NCBI GenBank assembly: GCA_023435825.1
Contig: JAEZMB010000098.1
Location: forward strand, 1 to 8,741
Length of the DNA: 8,741 nt
Direction of reading: 5' to 3'
Source: Pseudomonadota bacterium
GTDB taxonomy: Bacteria > Desulfobacterota > Desulfovibrionia > Desulfovibrionales > Desulfovibrionaceae
Made by a program: the position numbers and the translations under genes. Numbering within the stretch: the stretch's first letter is position 1; each line of letters begins with the position of its first letter. Positions 1 to 6,732 of the stretch are shown one piece after another. Below the pieces are notes generated by a model. It saw nothing but the letters and a program-made list of their open reading frames with translations, was not told where the DNA came from and made no database searches.

Positions 1-99
1 CCGCCCCGCGGGCGGCCGGGGGCCTGACCCCCCGGCACCCCCCGAATGGAGAAATGTTTAAAGGGGGTTGGGTAAAGGCTTGGCTCTTTGGTCGGCGGT
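1..99 (+). repeat. Dispersed structured GC-rich repeat, copy A (left edge possibly cut)
   Basis: The stretch starts with a perfect hairpin (CCGCCC at 1-6, GGGCGG at 10-15). A second hairpin follows (CCGGGGG at 16-22, CCCCCGG at 29-35). Next come a C-run, a GGAGAAA.GTTTA.A block and GGCTTGGCTCTTTGG (77-91). The same order of elements recurs in copy C at about 6733-6832, where the 15-mer GGCTTGGCTCTTTGG is identical (6808-6822). No protein-like ORF covers it. Its left limit is not visible because the window begins inside or at the element. What it does is unknown. Confidence 0.7.
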
Positions 100-138
100 G
101 AAGACAATGTGTGCCGACTGGCCCGTCAGCCGACATCT

Positions 139-230
139 CCCTATTAACCCCCTTTCCCATGCGGGGGGTCTGGGGGCCTCAGGCCCCCAGCGGGTCCAGG
201 GCAGCGCCCTGGCCGCCGGAGGCGCTCTTC
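139..230 (-). repeat. Dispersed structured GC-rich repeat, copy B, just 3' of the PFK gene
   Basis: Read on the minus strand, this element begins 7 nt after the PFK stop codon. It holds three successive hairpins: a small CGCC-TCC-GGCG stem, a perfect 7-bp stem CCAGGGC-N3-GCCCTGG (plus-strand 196-212), and a perfect 10-bp stem CTGGGGGCCT-N-AGGCCCCCAG (170-190). A CCCCCC run and a GGGAAAGGGGGTTAATAGGG tail follow. The large stem and the C-run after it match copy C base for base. It could end or stabilise the PFK transcript, but there is no U-tract, so it is not a classical intrinsic terminator. Confidence 0.75.
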
Positions 231-237
231 ATTTACA

Positions 238-1575
238 CTACACCGGGCAGAACACCGACGGGTCGCCGGTGTAGGGGGTGACGGCGTGCTGGCCGGTGGA
301 TTCGAGCACCGAGCGCCAGTAGTCCGAGGCGATGTTGAGTTTCTTGCGTCGAAGCGTCACGAGATCCAGCGGCAGGTGGACGTAGCGGTCGAAAAGCCGC
401 GCCACCACCATGCCCGTCTTGCCGGCCATGGCCGCGTGCACGGCGTTTTGCCCCAGAAACCCGCAGTACACCCGGTCGTTGGCGTTGGCCGGCACGGACC
501 GGATGATGTAGCTGGGGTCGATGAATTTGAGCGTGATGGGCATGTCGCGGTCGCGAAAATAGCCCTCGATCTCCCCGCACAGATACTGGGCGATGTCGCC
601 CAGGACCGGATTGCCCGAGGCGTCGCGCGCGCCGGTGTCGGGCAGAAGCTTCTGTCCGGCCCCTTCGGCCACCACGATGACGGCGTGTTGCCGGGCGCGA
701 AGGCGTTCTTCCAGGGACGGCAGCAGCCCGCGCGGGCCGGTCAGGTCGAAGTCGCACTCCGGCACCAGCACGTAGTTGACTTCCTTGAGCGCCAGGGTGG
801 CCTGGGCGGCGATGAACCCGGATTCCCGGCCCATGACCTTGACCACGCCGATGCCGTTTAAGGCGGCGATGGCTTCGGTATGGGCGCAGCGGATGGCCTC
901 GGTGGCTTTTTCCACGGCCGTGTCGAAGCCAAACGACTTGGTGACGAGGTTGACGTCGTTGTCGATGGTCTTGGGCACGCCGATGACGCTGATTTTCGAG
1001 CGCCGCCGGGCGATTTCTTCCTGGATGCGCCGGGCCGCCTTCATGGACCCGTCGCCGCCGATGACGAACAGGATGCCGACGTTTAAGCGTTCCAGGGCGT
1101 CCACGATCTCTTCGGGCTTTTGCGGTCCCCGGCTGGACCCCAGCACCGTGCCGCCGAACTGGTGGATGTCGGACACGGCGTTTGGCGTCAGAGGAACCGG
1201 CTCGTAGCCGTAGGCTTCGATGAAGCCTTGCAGCCCGAAGCGGATGCCGAGCACGCCGGCCACGTGGTAGTTGTGGCAGCACTCCATGACGACGGCCCGG
1301 ATGACGTCGTTTAAGCCCGGGCACAGGCCGCCGCAGGTGACGATGGCGACTTTGACCTTGGAGGAGTCGTAATAGATGTTGCCGCGCGGTCCGGCGACTT
1401 CGAACTCGGCCCGGCAGGGGCCGGGCGCGCCGCCGAAATCGGCCGCGTCAAGCTCCATGGAGACCCGAAAATTGTCGTCCACGAAACGGCAATACGGCAG
1501 GGGGGACGGGATCTTGGCCGGCCCAAGCGAGGCGATGGCGGTATCGGCCGGGGCAATGGGGCAAGAGTCTTCCAT
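238..1575 (-). CDS. pfkA: 6-phosphofructokinase, plant/trypanosome-like (PPi-PFK-related) ATP-dependent type
   Basis: The enzyme phosphorylates fructose 6-phosphate to fructose 1,6-bisphosphate in cytosolic glycolysis. The 445-residue product carries an N-terminal extension of about 70 residues before the first nucleotide-binding loop (CGGLCPGLN). It then has GGDGS at 173-177, PKTIDND at 201-207 with the catalytic Asp at 205, and MGRESGF. By family knowledge, Gly176 (E. coli Gly104 position) indicates ATP use, since PPi enzymes carry Asp there. Lys202 (E. coli Gly124 position) is shared with PPi-dependent and plant/trypanosome enzymes. The length fits that clade and not the ~320-residue E. 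coli type. The ATG at 1575 is preceded by AAGGAG (1587-1582) with a 6-nt spacer. The gene lies 122 nt downstream of the DUF2917 gene on the same strand and ends close to repeat copy B. ATP as the phosphoryl donor is inferred from one residue. Confidence 0.95.
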   Translation of the reverse strand: MEDSCPIAPADTAIASLGPAKIPSPLPYCRFVDDNFRVSMELDAADFGGAPGPCRAEFEVAGPRGNIYYDSSKVKVAIVTCGGLCPGLNDVIRAVVMECCHNYHVAGVLGIRFGLQGFIEAYGYEPVPLTPNAVSDIHQFGGTVLGSSRGPQKPEEIVDALERLNVGILFVIGGDGSMKAARRIQEEIARRRSKISVIGVPKTIDNDVNLVTKSFGFDTAVEKATEAIRCAHTEAIAALNGIGVVKVMGRESGFIAAQATLALKEVNYVLVPECDFDLTGPRGLLPSLEERLRARQHAVIVVAEGAGQKLLPDTGARDASGNPVLGDIAQYLCGEIEGYFRDRDMPITLKFIDPSYIIRSVPANANDRVYCGFLGQNAVHAAMAGKTGMVVARLFDRYVHLPLDLVTLRRKKLNIASDYWRSVLESTGQHAVTPYTGDPSVFCPV

Positions 1576-1626
1576 GGCACGCTCCTTGCCGCCAAACTAC
1601 CAGCTTGCCCCCCAGCCGGCAACACG

Positions 1627-1673
1627 ATCCGGCGACGAGGGGGCGAAATCGCCGCGCCGCCCGGTCGCCGGAT
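1627..1673 (-). promoter_or_regulatory. Perfect 10-bp inverted repeat in the leader of the PFK gene
   Basis: ATCCGGCGAC (1627-1636) and GTCGCCGGAT (1664-1673) are exact reverse complements separated by 27 nt. The spacer itself contains a smaller GGCGA/TCGCC pair (1642-1646, 1649-1653). The element lies 52 nt upstream of the PFK start codon and 24 nt past the DUF2917 stop. On the minus strand it is not followed by a T-run, so it looks more like a structured 5' leader, an operator or an mRNA-processing/stability hairpin than a terminator. The role is an inference. Confidence 0.5.
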
Positions 1674-1697
1674 GTTGTATTGTTCAAAGGGCGCGGC

Positions 1698-2060
1698 CTA
1701 ATCCCAGCGCACCTTCACTTCCGAGCCTTCGCCCCGGCCGGTGACCACCACCTTGCCCGAGCGGCCAAGGGTCACGCTCTGGCCCGGCGTCAACACGAGG
1801 TCGCGCTTGTCGCCGGCCACCGTCACCCAGACCACGCCCTTGGCGCAGGTCACCCGGCAGTAGCGCACGCCGGTCAGCGCCAGATGCTTGCCCTGGCCCA
1901 GCCGCACCGACAGGCTGCGGCCCGGGGTGAAGATCCTGGCCCCGGCCTCGGCCATGGCCCGCAGCACCCGGCTGTCGCGCCAACGCGACAGCCATTCGTC
2001 GATGATTCCCGTGCGCGTCGTCGTCAGCAGCCGGTCTTCCCGTAAGCGATCCACAAACAT
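1698..2060 (-). CDS. Small DUF2917-domain protein
   Basis: The 120-residue soluble protein has no signal peptide or membrane segment. Residues 1-40 look helical (a Trp/Arg-rich stretch around 21-36). Residues 43-119 form a short beta-rich domain that matches what I remember of DUF2917: a TPGRSLSVRL strand, then VVWVTVAGDKRDLVLTPGQSV at 76-96 (the usual 'xxWxTxxGDxxDxxLxxG' core with Trp78, Gly83-Asp84, Asp87 and Gly93). The biochemical function of the family is unknown. An open frame continues upstream to 2312, but the ATG at 2060 follows an ideal AAGGAGG (2072-2066) with a 5-nt spacer, so the short form is chosen. It is divergent from the MocR regulator, and I recall DUF2917 genes lying beside MocR-type genes in other proteobacteria, which suggests it is that regulator's target. 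It may share a transcript with the PFK gene. Confidence 0.82.
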   Translation of the reverse strand: MFVDRLREDRLLTTTRTGIIDEWLSRWRDSRVLRAMAEAGARIFTPGRSLSVRLGQGKHLALTGVRYCRVTCAKGVVWVTVAGDKRDLVLTPGQSVTLGRSGKVVVTGRGEGSEVKVRWD

Positions 2061-2203
2061 GGCGGCCTCCTTGGGGCGTGTCCGCGACCGCTTCCGTCGC
2101 GCCCGGCACGCCTGAAGCGTTGGTTGGCTCGTGATCCCCGGCCGCCTCGCGGGCCGGGGCGTTGCCCGGGGACGGCCCCGGGCGCGCTTCCCTTGGACCA
2201 TAT

Positions 2204-2224
2204 TGTCTGTTACCATCACAGACA
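2204..2224. promoter_or_regulatory. Perfect 7-7-7 dyad, candidate operator of the divergent MocR/DUF2917 promoters
   Basis: TGTCTGT (2204-2210), a 7-nt spacer and ACAGACA (2218-2224) form a perfect inverted repeat in the unusually AT-rich part of the divergent intergenic region (2061-2283). It lies 59 nt from the MocR start codon. A further inverted copy of TCTGTTA (2206-2212) occurs as TAACAGA at 2247-2253, roughly four helical turns away. Dyads and repeated half-sites near the regulator's own gene are typical of autoregulated GntR/MocR proteins. No confident -35/-10 pair could be assigned in either direction, so the promoters are presumed to overlap this block. Confidence 0.6.
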
Positions 2225-2283
2225 CAGTTTTCAAAAAAAACCTCCATAACAGATGTGGGCCGCGCTCGCGCCCGGAGGCCGCC

Positions 2284-3732
2284 ATGACCTTGCCCGAGAC
2301 CGATTCCGGCATTTTCCGCTATATGGCCGTGGAGAAACATATTTTACGGCTGTTGGAGTCCGGGGAGCTGCGCGTGGGCGACCGCGTGCCCAGCCTGCGG
2401 GGCCTGGGCGGCCGGCTTGGGGTCAGTGTCTCCACGATCAACCAGGCCTATCTGGAGCTGGAAAAGCAGGGGATCATCGAAGCGCGGCCCAAATCCGGAT
2501 TTTTCGTGCGCCGCACGCCCATCAAGCGGCCCGCCCCCAGCCGGGGCGAAGCGCCGCCGCGCGGACCGGCCACAGTGGCGCGCGGGGCGCTCATCCGCGA
2601 AGTCCTCGACGGCATGGCCCGGCGCGACATCGTGCCCCTGGGCGTGGCCCTGACCGATCCGTCACTGTTGCCGGCCAAACAGATCGCCCGGCTGTTGTCC
2701 AAGGTGGCGGCCGGCGACGAGCGGGTGACGAGCTACGAGGGCGTGCAGGGCAATCTGGAGCTGCGCCGCCAGATCGCCTGGCGGCTGGCCGAGGCCGGCA
2801 TCGAGGCCGGCCCCGACGAGGTGATGATCACCTCCGGGGCCATGGAGGCGCTGTATCTGGCCCTGCGCTCGGTGACGCGCCCGGGCGACAACGTGGCCAT
2901 CCCGGCTCCGACCTATTACTGTTTCCTGCAACTGCTGGAAAACTTCGGGCTGCGGGCCGTGGAGCTGCCGTCCTATCCCGACGGGGGCGTGCGCCCGGCC
3001 GACCTGCGCTCGGCGTTGGACCGCTTCGATCTCAAAGCCGTCATCCTCACGCCCAATTTCAACAATCCCGACGGGGCCATGATCCCGGACGAGGCCAAGG
3101 CCGAGATGGCGGCGCTTCTGGCCGAACGCGGCGTGCCGGTCATCGAGGACGACGTCTACGGCGACCTGCACTTCGCCGAGCGCCGGCCCCGCTGCCTGCG
3201 GTCCTACGACGCCACGGGCAACGTCCTGCACTGTTCGTCGTTTTCCAAGACCCTGGCCCCGGGATACCGCCTGGGCTATCTGCTGCCCGGCAGGCACGCC
3301 GCCAAGGCCTTCGAGATCAAGGCCACCACCAACGTCTGCTGCGCCACGCCGACCCAGGTCGCGGCCGCGCTGTATCTGGCCCAGGGCGGCTTCGAGCGCC
3401 ATCTGCGCAAGACCCGGGGGGTGCTGGAGCGCCAGGCCAGGATGATCGAGGAACGGGTGCTGCGCCATTTCCCCGACGGCACGCGGGTGACCCATCCCTC
3501 GGGCGGCAGCGTGGTCTGGGTCCAGATGCCCGACAGCGTGGATTCCATCGCGCTGTTCTACGCCGCCCGGGAACTCGGCATCGGCCTGGCTCCGGGCAAC
3601 ATCTTTTCGAGCTGCGACCAGTTCAAGCATTTCGTGCGGTTAAGCTACGGCAATGCCTGGACGCCGCGCATCGAGCAGGCCCTGGCCGACGTGGGCCGGC
3701 TGGCCCGGGAACTGGCCGGGGCGGCCCGCTGA
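2284..3732 (+). CDS. MocR-family transcriptional regulator (GntR-like wHTH plus PLP aminotransferase-like domain)
   Basis: This DNA-binding regulator is predicted to sense a small molecule through a PLP-bound, aminotransferase fold-I domain. Residues ~9-75 are a GntR-type winged helix (PSLR at 36-39, then a VSVSTINQAYLELEKQG recognition region and a GFFV wing). A proline/arginine-rich linker covers ~76-105. The rest is aminotransferase-like: NNPDG at 260-264, EDDVYGD from 288, the PLP Schiff-base Lys322 in SSFSKT, and the carboxylate-binding Arg452 in FVRLSYG. All key PLP residues are present. The 482-residue length is normal for MocR. The open frame extends upstream to 2131, but the ATG at 2284 has GGAGG (2274-2278) 5 nt upstream, and the winged helix begins right after it. 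It is divergent from the DUF2917 gene across a dyad-bearing region. The closest characterised relatives include PdxR, GabR and TauR; the ligand cannot be told from sequence. Confidence 0.93.
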   Translation: MTLPETDSGIFRYMAVEKHILRLLESGELRVGDRVPSLRGLGGRLGVSVSTINQAYLELEKQGIIEARPKSGFFVRRTPIKRPAPSRGEAPPRGPATVARGALIREVLDGMARRDIVPLGVALTDPSLLPAKQIARLLSKVAAGDERVTSYEGVQGNLELRRQIAWRLAEAGIEAGPDEVMITSGAMEALYLALRSVTRPGDNVAIPAPTYYCFLQLLENFGLRAVELPSYPDGGVRPADLRSALDRFDLKAVILTPNFNNPDGAMIPDEAKAEMAALLAERGVPVIEDDVYGDLHFAERRPRCLRSYDATGNVLHCSSFSKTLAPGYRLGYLLPGRHAAKAFEIKATTNVCCATPTQVAAALYLAQGGFERHLRKTRGVLERQARMIEERVLRHFPDGTRVTHPSGGSVVWVQMPDSVDSIALFYAARELGIGLAPGNIFSSCDQFKHFVRLSYGNAWTPRIEQALADVGRLARELAGAAR

Positions 3733-3777
3733 TCCGCGCCGCACGCCCGGGCAGGCGGGATTGTCACCCCGAAGGCG

Positions 3778-3806
3778 TTGGTTTTTTCCGCCAAGGCTGC
3801 TAGCTT
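3778..3806 (+). promoter_or_regulatory. Possible sigma-70-type promoter for the STAS/PP2C operon
   Basis: TTGGTT (3778-3783) and TAGCTT (3801-3806) are separated by exactly 17 nt in the 118-nt gap after the MocR stop codon. Each hexamer matches only three of six consensus positions, although the -10 keeps the important first T, second A and last T. The site lies about 45 nt upstream of the STAS start codon. It is a weak call based on spacing and location. Confidence 0.3.
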
Positions 3807-3850
3807 TCCCGTAGAAGTCTGCGGCCCGCGCGGCCCGGAGGAGCCTTGCC

Positions 3851-4177
3851 ATGCAGGTGACGTGCGAGGAGACGGATGCGGCCCTTGTGGTGCGTTTTTC
3901 CGGCGAGATCATCATGGACGCGGTGACCGAATGCCGCGCCGAGGTGGAACATCTGGCCCTGGCCGCCGCCGCCCCGGCCGTGGTGGTGGATCTCTCGGCC
4001 GTGGCCTTCATGGACAGTTCCGGGGTGGGATTCCTTATCGGCCTGCGCCGGCTGTGCCAGGACCACGGCAAGACCCTGTCCCTGGCCAATCCCACGCCGC
4101 CCATCAAGAAGCTCCTGGCCATGTTGCGCCTGACCGAATATTTCGCCGCCCCGCCAACCGGCCCGTCCGCCGCCTGA
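3851..4177 (+). CDS. STAS-domain anti-sigma-factor antagonist (SpoIIAA/RsbV-like)
   Basis: The 108-residue product is essentially one STAS domain. It is expected to bind an anti-sigma serine kinase when unphosphorylated, freeing the partner sigma factor or other target, and to let go when phosphorylated. The signature strand-loop VVVDLSAVAFMDSSGVGFL spans about 44-62; Ser56/Ser57 of the DSSG motif correspond to the phosphorylation site of SpoIIAA and RsbV. The start ATG has GGAGGAG (3837-3843) 7 nt upstream. Its stop TGA overlaps the ATG of the next gene (TGATG), which predicts translational coupling to the REC-PAS-PP2C phosphatase, its likely reactivating enzyme. No matching HATPase kinase is encoded in the window. 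The particular sigma factor or output is unknown. Confidence 0.9.
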   Translation: MQVTCEETDAALVVRFSGEIIMDAVTECRAEVEHLALAAAAPAVVVDLSAVAFMDSSGVGFLIGLRRLCQDHGKTLSLANPTPPIKKLLAMLRLTEYFAAPPTGPSAA

Positions 4178-5745
4178 TGTCCGCCATGCGCATCGCCGTT
4201 GTCGACGATTCCGAGACCTTCCGGGCCTACCTCCAAAGCCTGCTGGCCGATCGGGGCGAACTGTCCGCCTTCGACACGGCCGGCGACTGTCTGGCCGCCC
4301 TGGCCGATCCGGCCCAGCCGCCCGTGGACCTCGTGCTCATGGACCTCATCATGCCGGTCATGGACGGCCTGGAAGCCACCCGGCGCATCAAGGCCAATCC
4401 GGCCACGGCCGACGTGCCGGTCATCATGGTCACGGTCTCCGACGACGACGCCAGCCTGTCCGAAGCCTTTGCCGCCGGGGCCATGGACTACATCCAAAAA
4501 CCGCCCCGAAAGCCCGAGCTGCTGGCCCGGGTGGACTCGGCCCTGCGCCTCAAGGCCGCCATCGACGCCCGCAAGGCCCGCGAGTGCGAGATCAAGGCGG
4601 AAAAGGAATACATCGCCGCCATCCTGGAATATTCCCACGACGGCATTGCCGTGGCCGGCCCGGACAACCGCTTCACCTTTGTCTCGCCCGGCATGGAGCG
4701 CATCTTCGGCCTGCCGGCCGACACCTACACCACCGCCGACCGCTGGCTGGACATCATCTTTCCGGACCGGGCCGCCCGGGACGACCTGGCCGACATCATC
4801 ACCCACCGCCCCGCCCCGGGCCACGTCTGGCGGCGGCTCTACCCCTTTGCCGACAAAAACGGCCAGCGCCGGTCCTGCCAGATCCACTTTTCCACCATGC
4901 CCTCCGGCGATCTGATCCTCAACATCCAGGATATGACGCTTTTTGAGAAGCAAAAGGAAGATCTGGTCAAGAAGCACAACCGCCACCAGAAAGACCTCGA
5001 CGCCGCCGCCGAGATCCAGCAAAGCCTGCTGCCCCGACGCTTCACCATGTCCGACGCCCTGCGCTTCGCCTGGGAATTCGTGCCCTGCGACAACATCGGC
5101 GGCGACATCTTCAACGTCTTCCCCCTGGGCCCCCACCATGTGGGCCTCTACATGCTCGACGTCTCCGGACACGGCGTGGCCTCGTCCCTGGTCGCCCACT
5201 CGGTCTACAACTTCATGCACTACCAGCGCTCGACCCTGGTCGACCGCTCCGGCGGAACCATCGACGTGGTGCCGCCCGAGACCGTGCTCTCGCGGCTCAA
5301 CGACGAATTCCCCTTCACCAAGTTCCAGAAGTTTTTCACCATTTTTTATATGACCATCGACCTGCGCACCGGCTACGCCCGCTACGGCAACGCCGGCCAT
5401 CCCGCGCCCTGGCACATCCCGGCCGGCGGTCCCATGACCGAGCTGCCCGAACGCGGCCCCATCATCGGCCTGGCCGGCTTGCCCCCCGTGCCGCCCGGCG
5501 AACTGCTCCTGGCCCCGGGCGACAAGCTCCTGGCCATAAGCGACGGCCTGGCCGACAGCCGCGACGCCAAGGGCGAAGCCTTTGGCGAGGAACGCGTCGC
5601 CGCCATCGCCGCCGCAAACGCCCAGGAGCCGGTGGACGTCCTCGTGGCCGCCCTGCGCCGGGCCGCCGACGACTTCCGCCAGGCCGCCCCGCCCCGCGAC
5701 GACCTGAGCCTTTTGGGAGTGGAATTCATCCGGCCGAAAGCGTAA
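4177..5745 (+). CDS. Response regulator with receiver, PAS and PP2C (SpoIIE/RsbU-type) phosphatase domains
   Basis: This cytosolic signalling phosphatase probably dephosphorylates the neighbouring STAS protein. Domains over 522 residues: receiver at ~5-120 (acidic pair Asp10/Asp11, phosphoacceptor Asp56 in LVLMDLIMP, Thr86 and Lys108); a charged, probably helical linker at ~128-144; PAS at ~145-254 (LEYSHDGIAVAGPDNRFTFVSPG, typical of the fold); a coiled stretch and AAEIQQSLLP at ~255-282; PP2C/SpoIIE domain at ~285-520. Metal-binding motifs are intact: GGD at 308-310, DVSGHG at 328-333 and RDD at 507-509. The open frame runs upstream to 3778, but the receiver begins at the ATG at 4177, which overlaps the STAS stop. 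A second in-frame ATG at 4186 is also possible. Dual input (phosphorylation at Asp56 plus PAS sensing) controlling one phosphatase is an inference from architecture. No membrane segments are present. Confidence 0.93.
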   Translation: MSAMRIAVVDDSETFRAYLQSLLADRGELSAFDTAGDCLAALADPAQPPVDLVLMDLIMPVMDGLEATRRIKANPATADVPVIMVTVSDDDASLSEAFAAGAMDYIQKPPRKPELLARVDSALRLKAAIDARKARECEIKAEKEYIAAILEYSHDGIAVAGPDNRFTFVSPGMERIFGLPADTYTTADRWLDIIFPDRAARDDLADIITHRPAPGHVWRRLYPFADKNGQRRSCQIHFSTMPSGDLILNIQDMTLFEKQKEDLVKKHNRHQKDLDAAAEIQQSLLPRRFTMSDALRFAWEFVPCDNIGGDIFNVFPLGPHHVGLYMLDVSGHGVASSLVAHSVYNFMHYQRSTLVDRSGGTIDVVPPETVLSRLNDEFPFTKFQKFFTIFYMTIDLRTGYARYGNAGHPAPWHIPAGGPMTELPERGPIIGLAGLPPVPPGELLLAPGDKLLAISDGLADSRDAKGEAFGEERVAAIAAANAQEPVDVLVAALRRAADDFRQAAPPRDDLSLLGVEFIRPKA

Positions 5746-5804
5746 AGACCCGCCTCCGGCCCTTGCGCCGTCTGTTCTGCAACCCCAACCCCGCACACCC
5801 ACCC

Positions 5805-6716
5805 ATGCCCTTTGCCGTCTACCACGCCCCGCCGGGGCTTTTGACCGAACTCGTGCGCGAGCTCGGCGACGCCGTCACCGCCGTGCGCGATCCCCTGGTC
5901 GTCGCCGACGGCCCGCCGCGCCCCTGCGCCTTCGCCGCCAACGTCTGGACCGATCCGGCCTTTATTCCCGTGGAATCCGTGGGCGACGCGGCCCGCAAGC
6001 TGGCCGCCGTCCAACGCAACTGGAGCCTCGTCCCCTCCGGGCTGTTCCGCCGGGCGGCCCTTGTCGCCCAAAAGCTCCCCCGGGTGTCGGCCAAGCCCCT
6101 GGCCTTTGGCCGGCCGCTGCCCACAGCACCCCTGGGAGCCTTCACCCTGTGGGACGAAAATCTGCTGCTCGCCTCGCCGACCACCAGCGAACCCGTGCCC
6201 GACGGCGTCTACCGCTTCGAGGAAGATAAGGTCGGCCCGCCCAGCCGGGCCTATCTCAAGCTGTGGGAACTCTTCACCCGCCTGGGCTCGGCCCCCCGAC
6301 CCGGGGAACTCTGCCTGGACATGGGCGGCAGCCCCGGCGGCTGGTCGTTTGTGCTGGCCTCCCTTGGGGCGCGGGTCTTTTGCATCGATAAGGCCCCTCT
6401 GGCCGACAACGTGGCCCGCGATCCGCTCGTCTCCTGGTGCCCGGGCAGCGCCTTTGGCCTGGACCCGCGCCACGCCGGAGCCGTGGACTGGCTGTTCTCC
6501 GACGTCATCTGCTACCCTGACCGGCTCTACGACTGGCTGTCGCGCTGGCTGACGCTCGGCCAGTGCCGCCGCTTCGTGCTGACGGTCAAACTCCAAGGCG
6601 AAACCGATCCCATCCTCCTCGACCGCTTCCGCGAAGTGCCCGGCAGCCGCCTGCTGCACTTAAGCGCCAACAAGCACGAACTGACCTTCGTGCGGTTGGA
6701 CGATGCTATAAGCTGA
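5805..6716 (+). CDS. RlmM/FtsJ-like SAM-dependent RNA 2'-O-methyltransferase
   Basis: The protein is predicted to transfer a methyl group from SAM to a ribose 2'-OH, most likely on 23S rRNA (E. coli RlmM modifies C2498). The C-terminal half is a Rossmann methyltransferase: SAM loop LDMGGSPGGW at 171-180 and acidic strand end CIDK with Asp195. The catalytic tetrad typical of FtsJ/RlmM enzymes is visible as Lys152, Asp233 (FSDVICYP), Lys262 (LTVKLQGE) and Glu292 (HELTF). The N-terminal ~140 residues lack a recognisable motif and may bind RNA. At 303 residues it is shorter than E. coli RlmM (~366). The start is uncertain: neither the ATG at 5805 nor an in-frame TTG at 5763 has a clear Shine-Dalgarno site. 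It follows the phosphatase gene by 59 nt on the same strand, so co-transcription is possible without an obvious functional link. The exact rRNA target is inferred. Confidence 0.85.
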   Translation: MPFAVYHAPPGLLTELVRELGDAVTAVRDPLVVADGPPRPCAFAANVWTDPAFIPVESVGDAARKLAAVQRNWSLVPSGLFRRAALVAQKLPRVSAKPLAFGRPLPTAPLGAFTLWDENLLLASPTTSEPVPDGVYRFEEDKVGPPSRAYLKLWELFTRLGSAPRPGELCLDMGGSPGGWSFVLASLGARVFCIDKAPLADNVARDPLVSWCPGSAFGLDPRHAGAVDWLFSDVICYPDRLYDWLSRWLTLGQCRRFVLTVKLQGETDPILLDRFREVPGSRLLHLSANKHELTFVRLDDAIS

Positions 6717-6732
6717 CAAAGAAAAAGGGGAA

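Noticed and set aside
68..274. Short plus-strand open frame of 68 codons over repeats A and B
   Set aside because: It runs through both structured repeats and into the PFK stop region, has no ribosome binding site and no protein-like pattern.
2131..2283. Upstream extension of the MocR reading frame
   Set aside because: It crosses the dyad operator candidate. The winged helix begins right after the ATG at 2284, which has GGAGG at the right distance.
2061..2312. Upstream extension of the DUF2917 reading frame to 2312
   Set aside because: It would overlap the MocR start and promoter region, is Arg/Pro-rich out-of-frame-looking sequence, and the ATG at 2060 has an ideal Shine-Dalgarno site.
3640..5802. 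Long minus-strand open frame (720 codons) antisense to the STAS/PP2C genes
   Set aside because: It is Gly/Val/His-rich low-complexity translation typical of the antisense of a high-GC gene; the plus-strand genes have clear domains.
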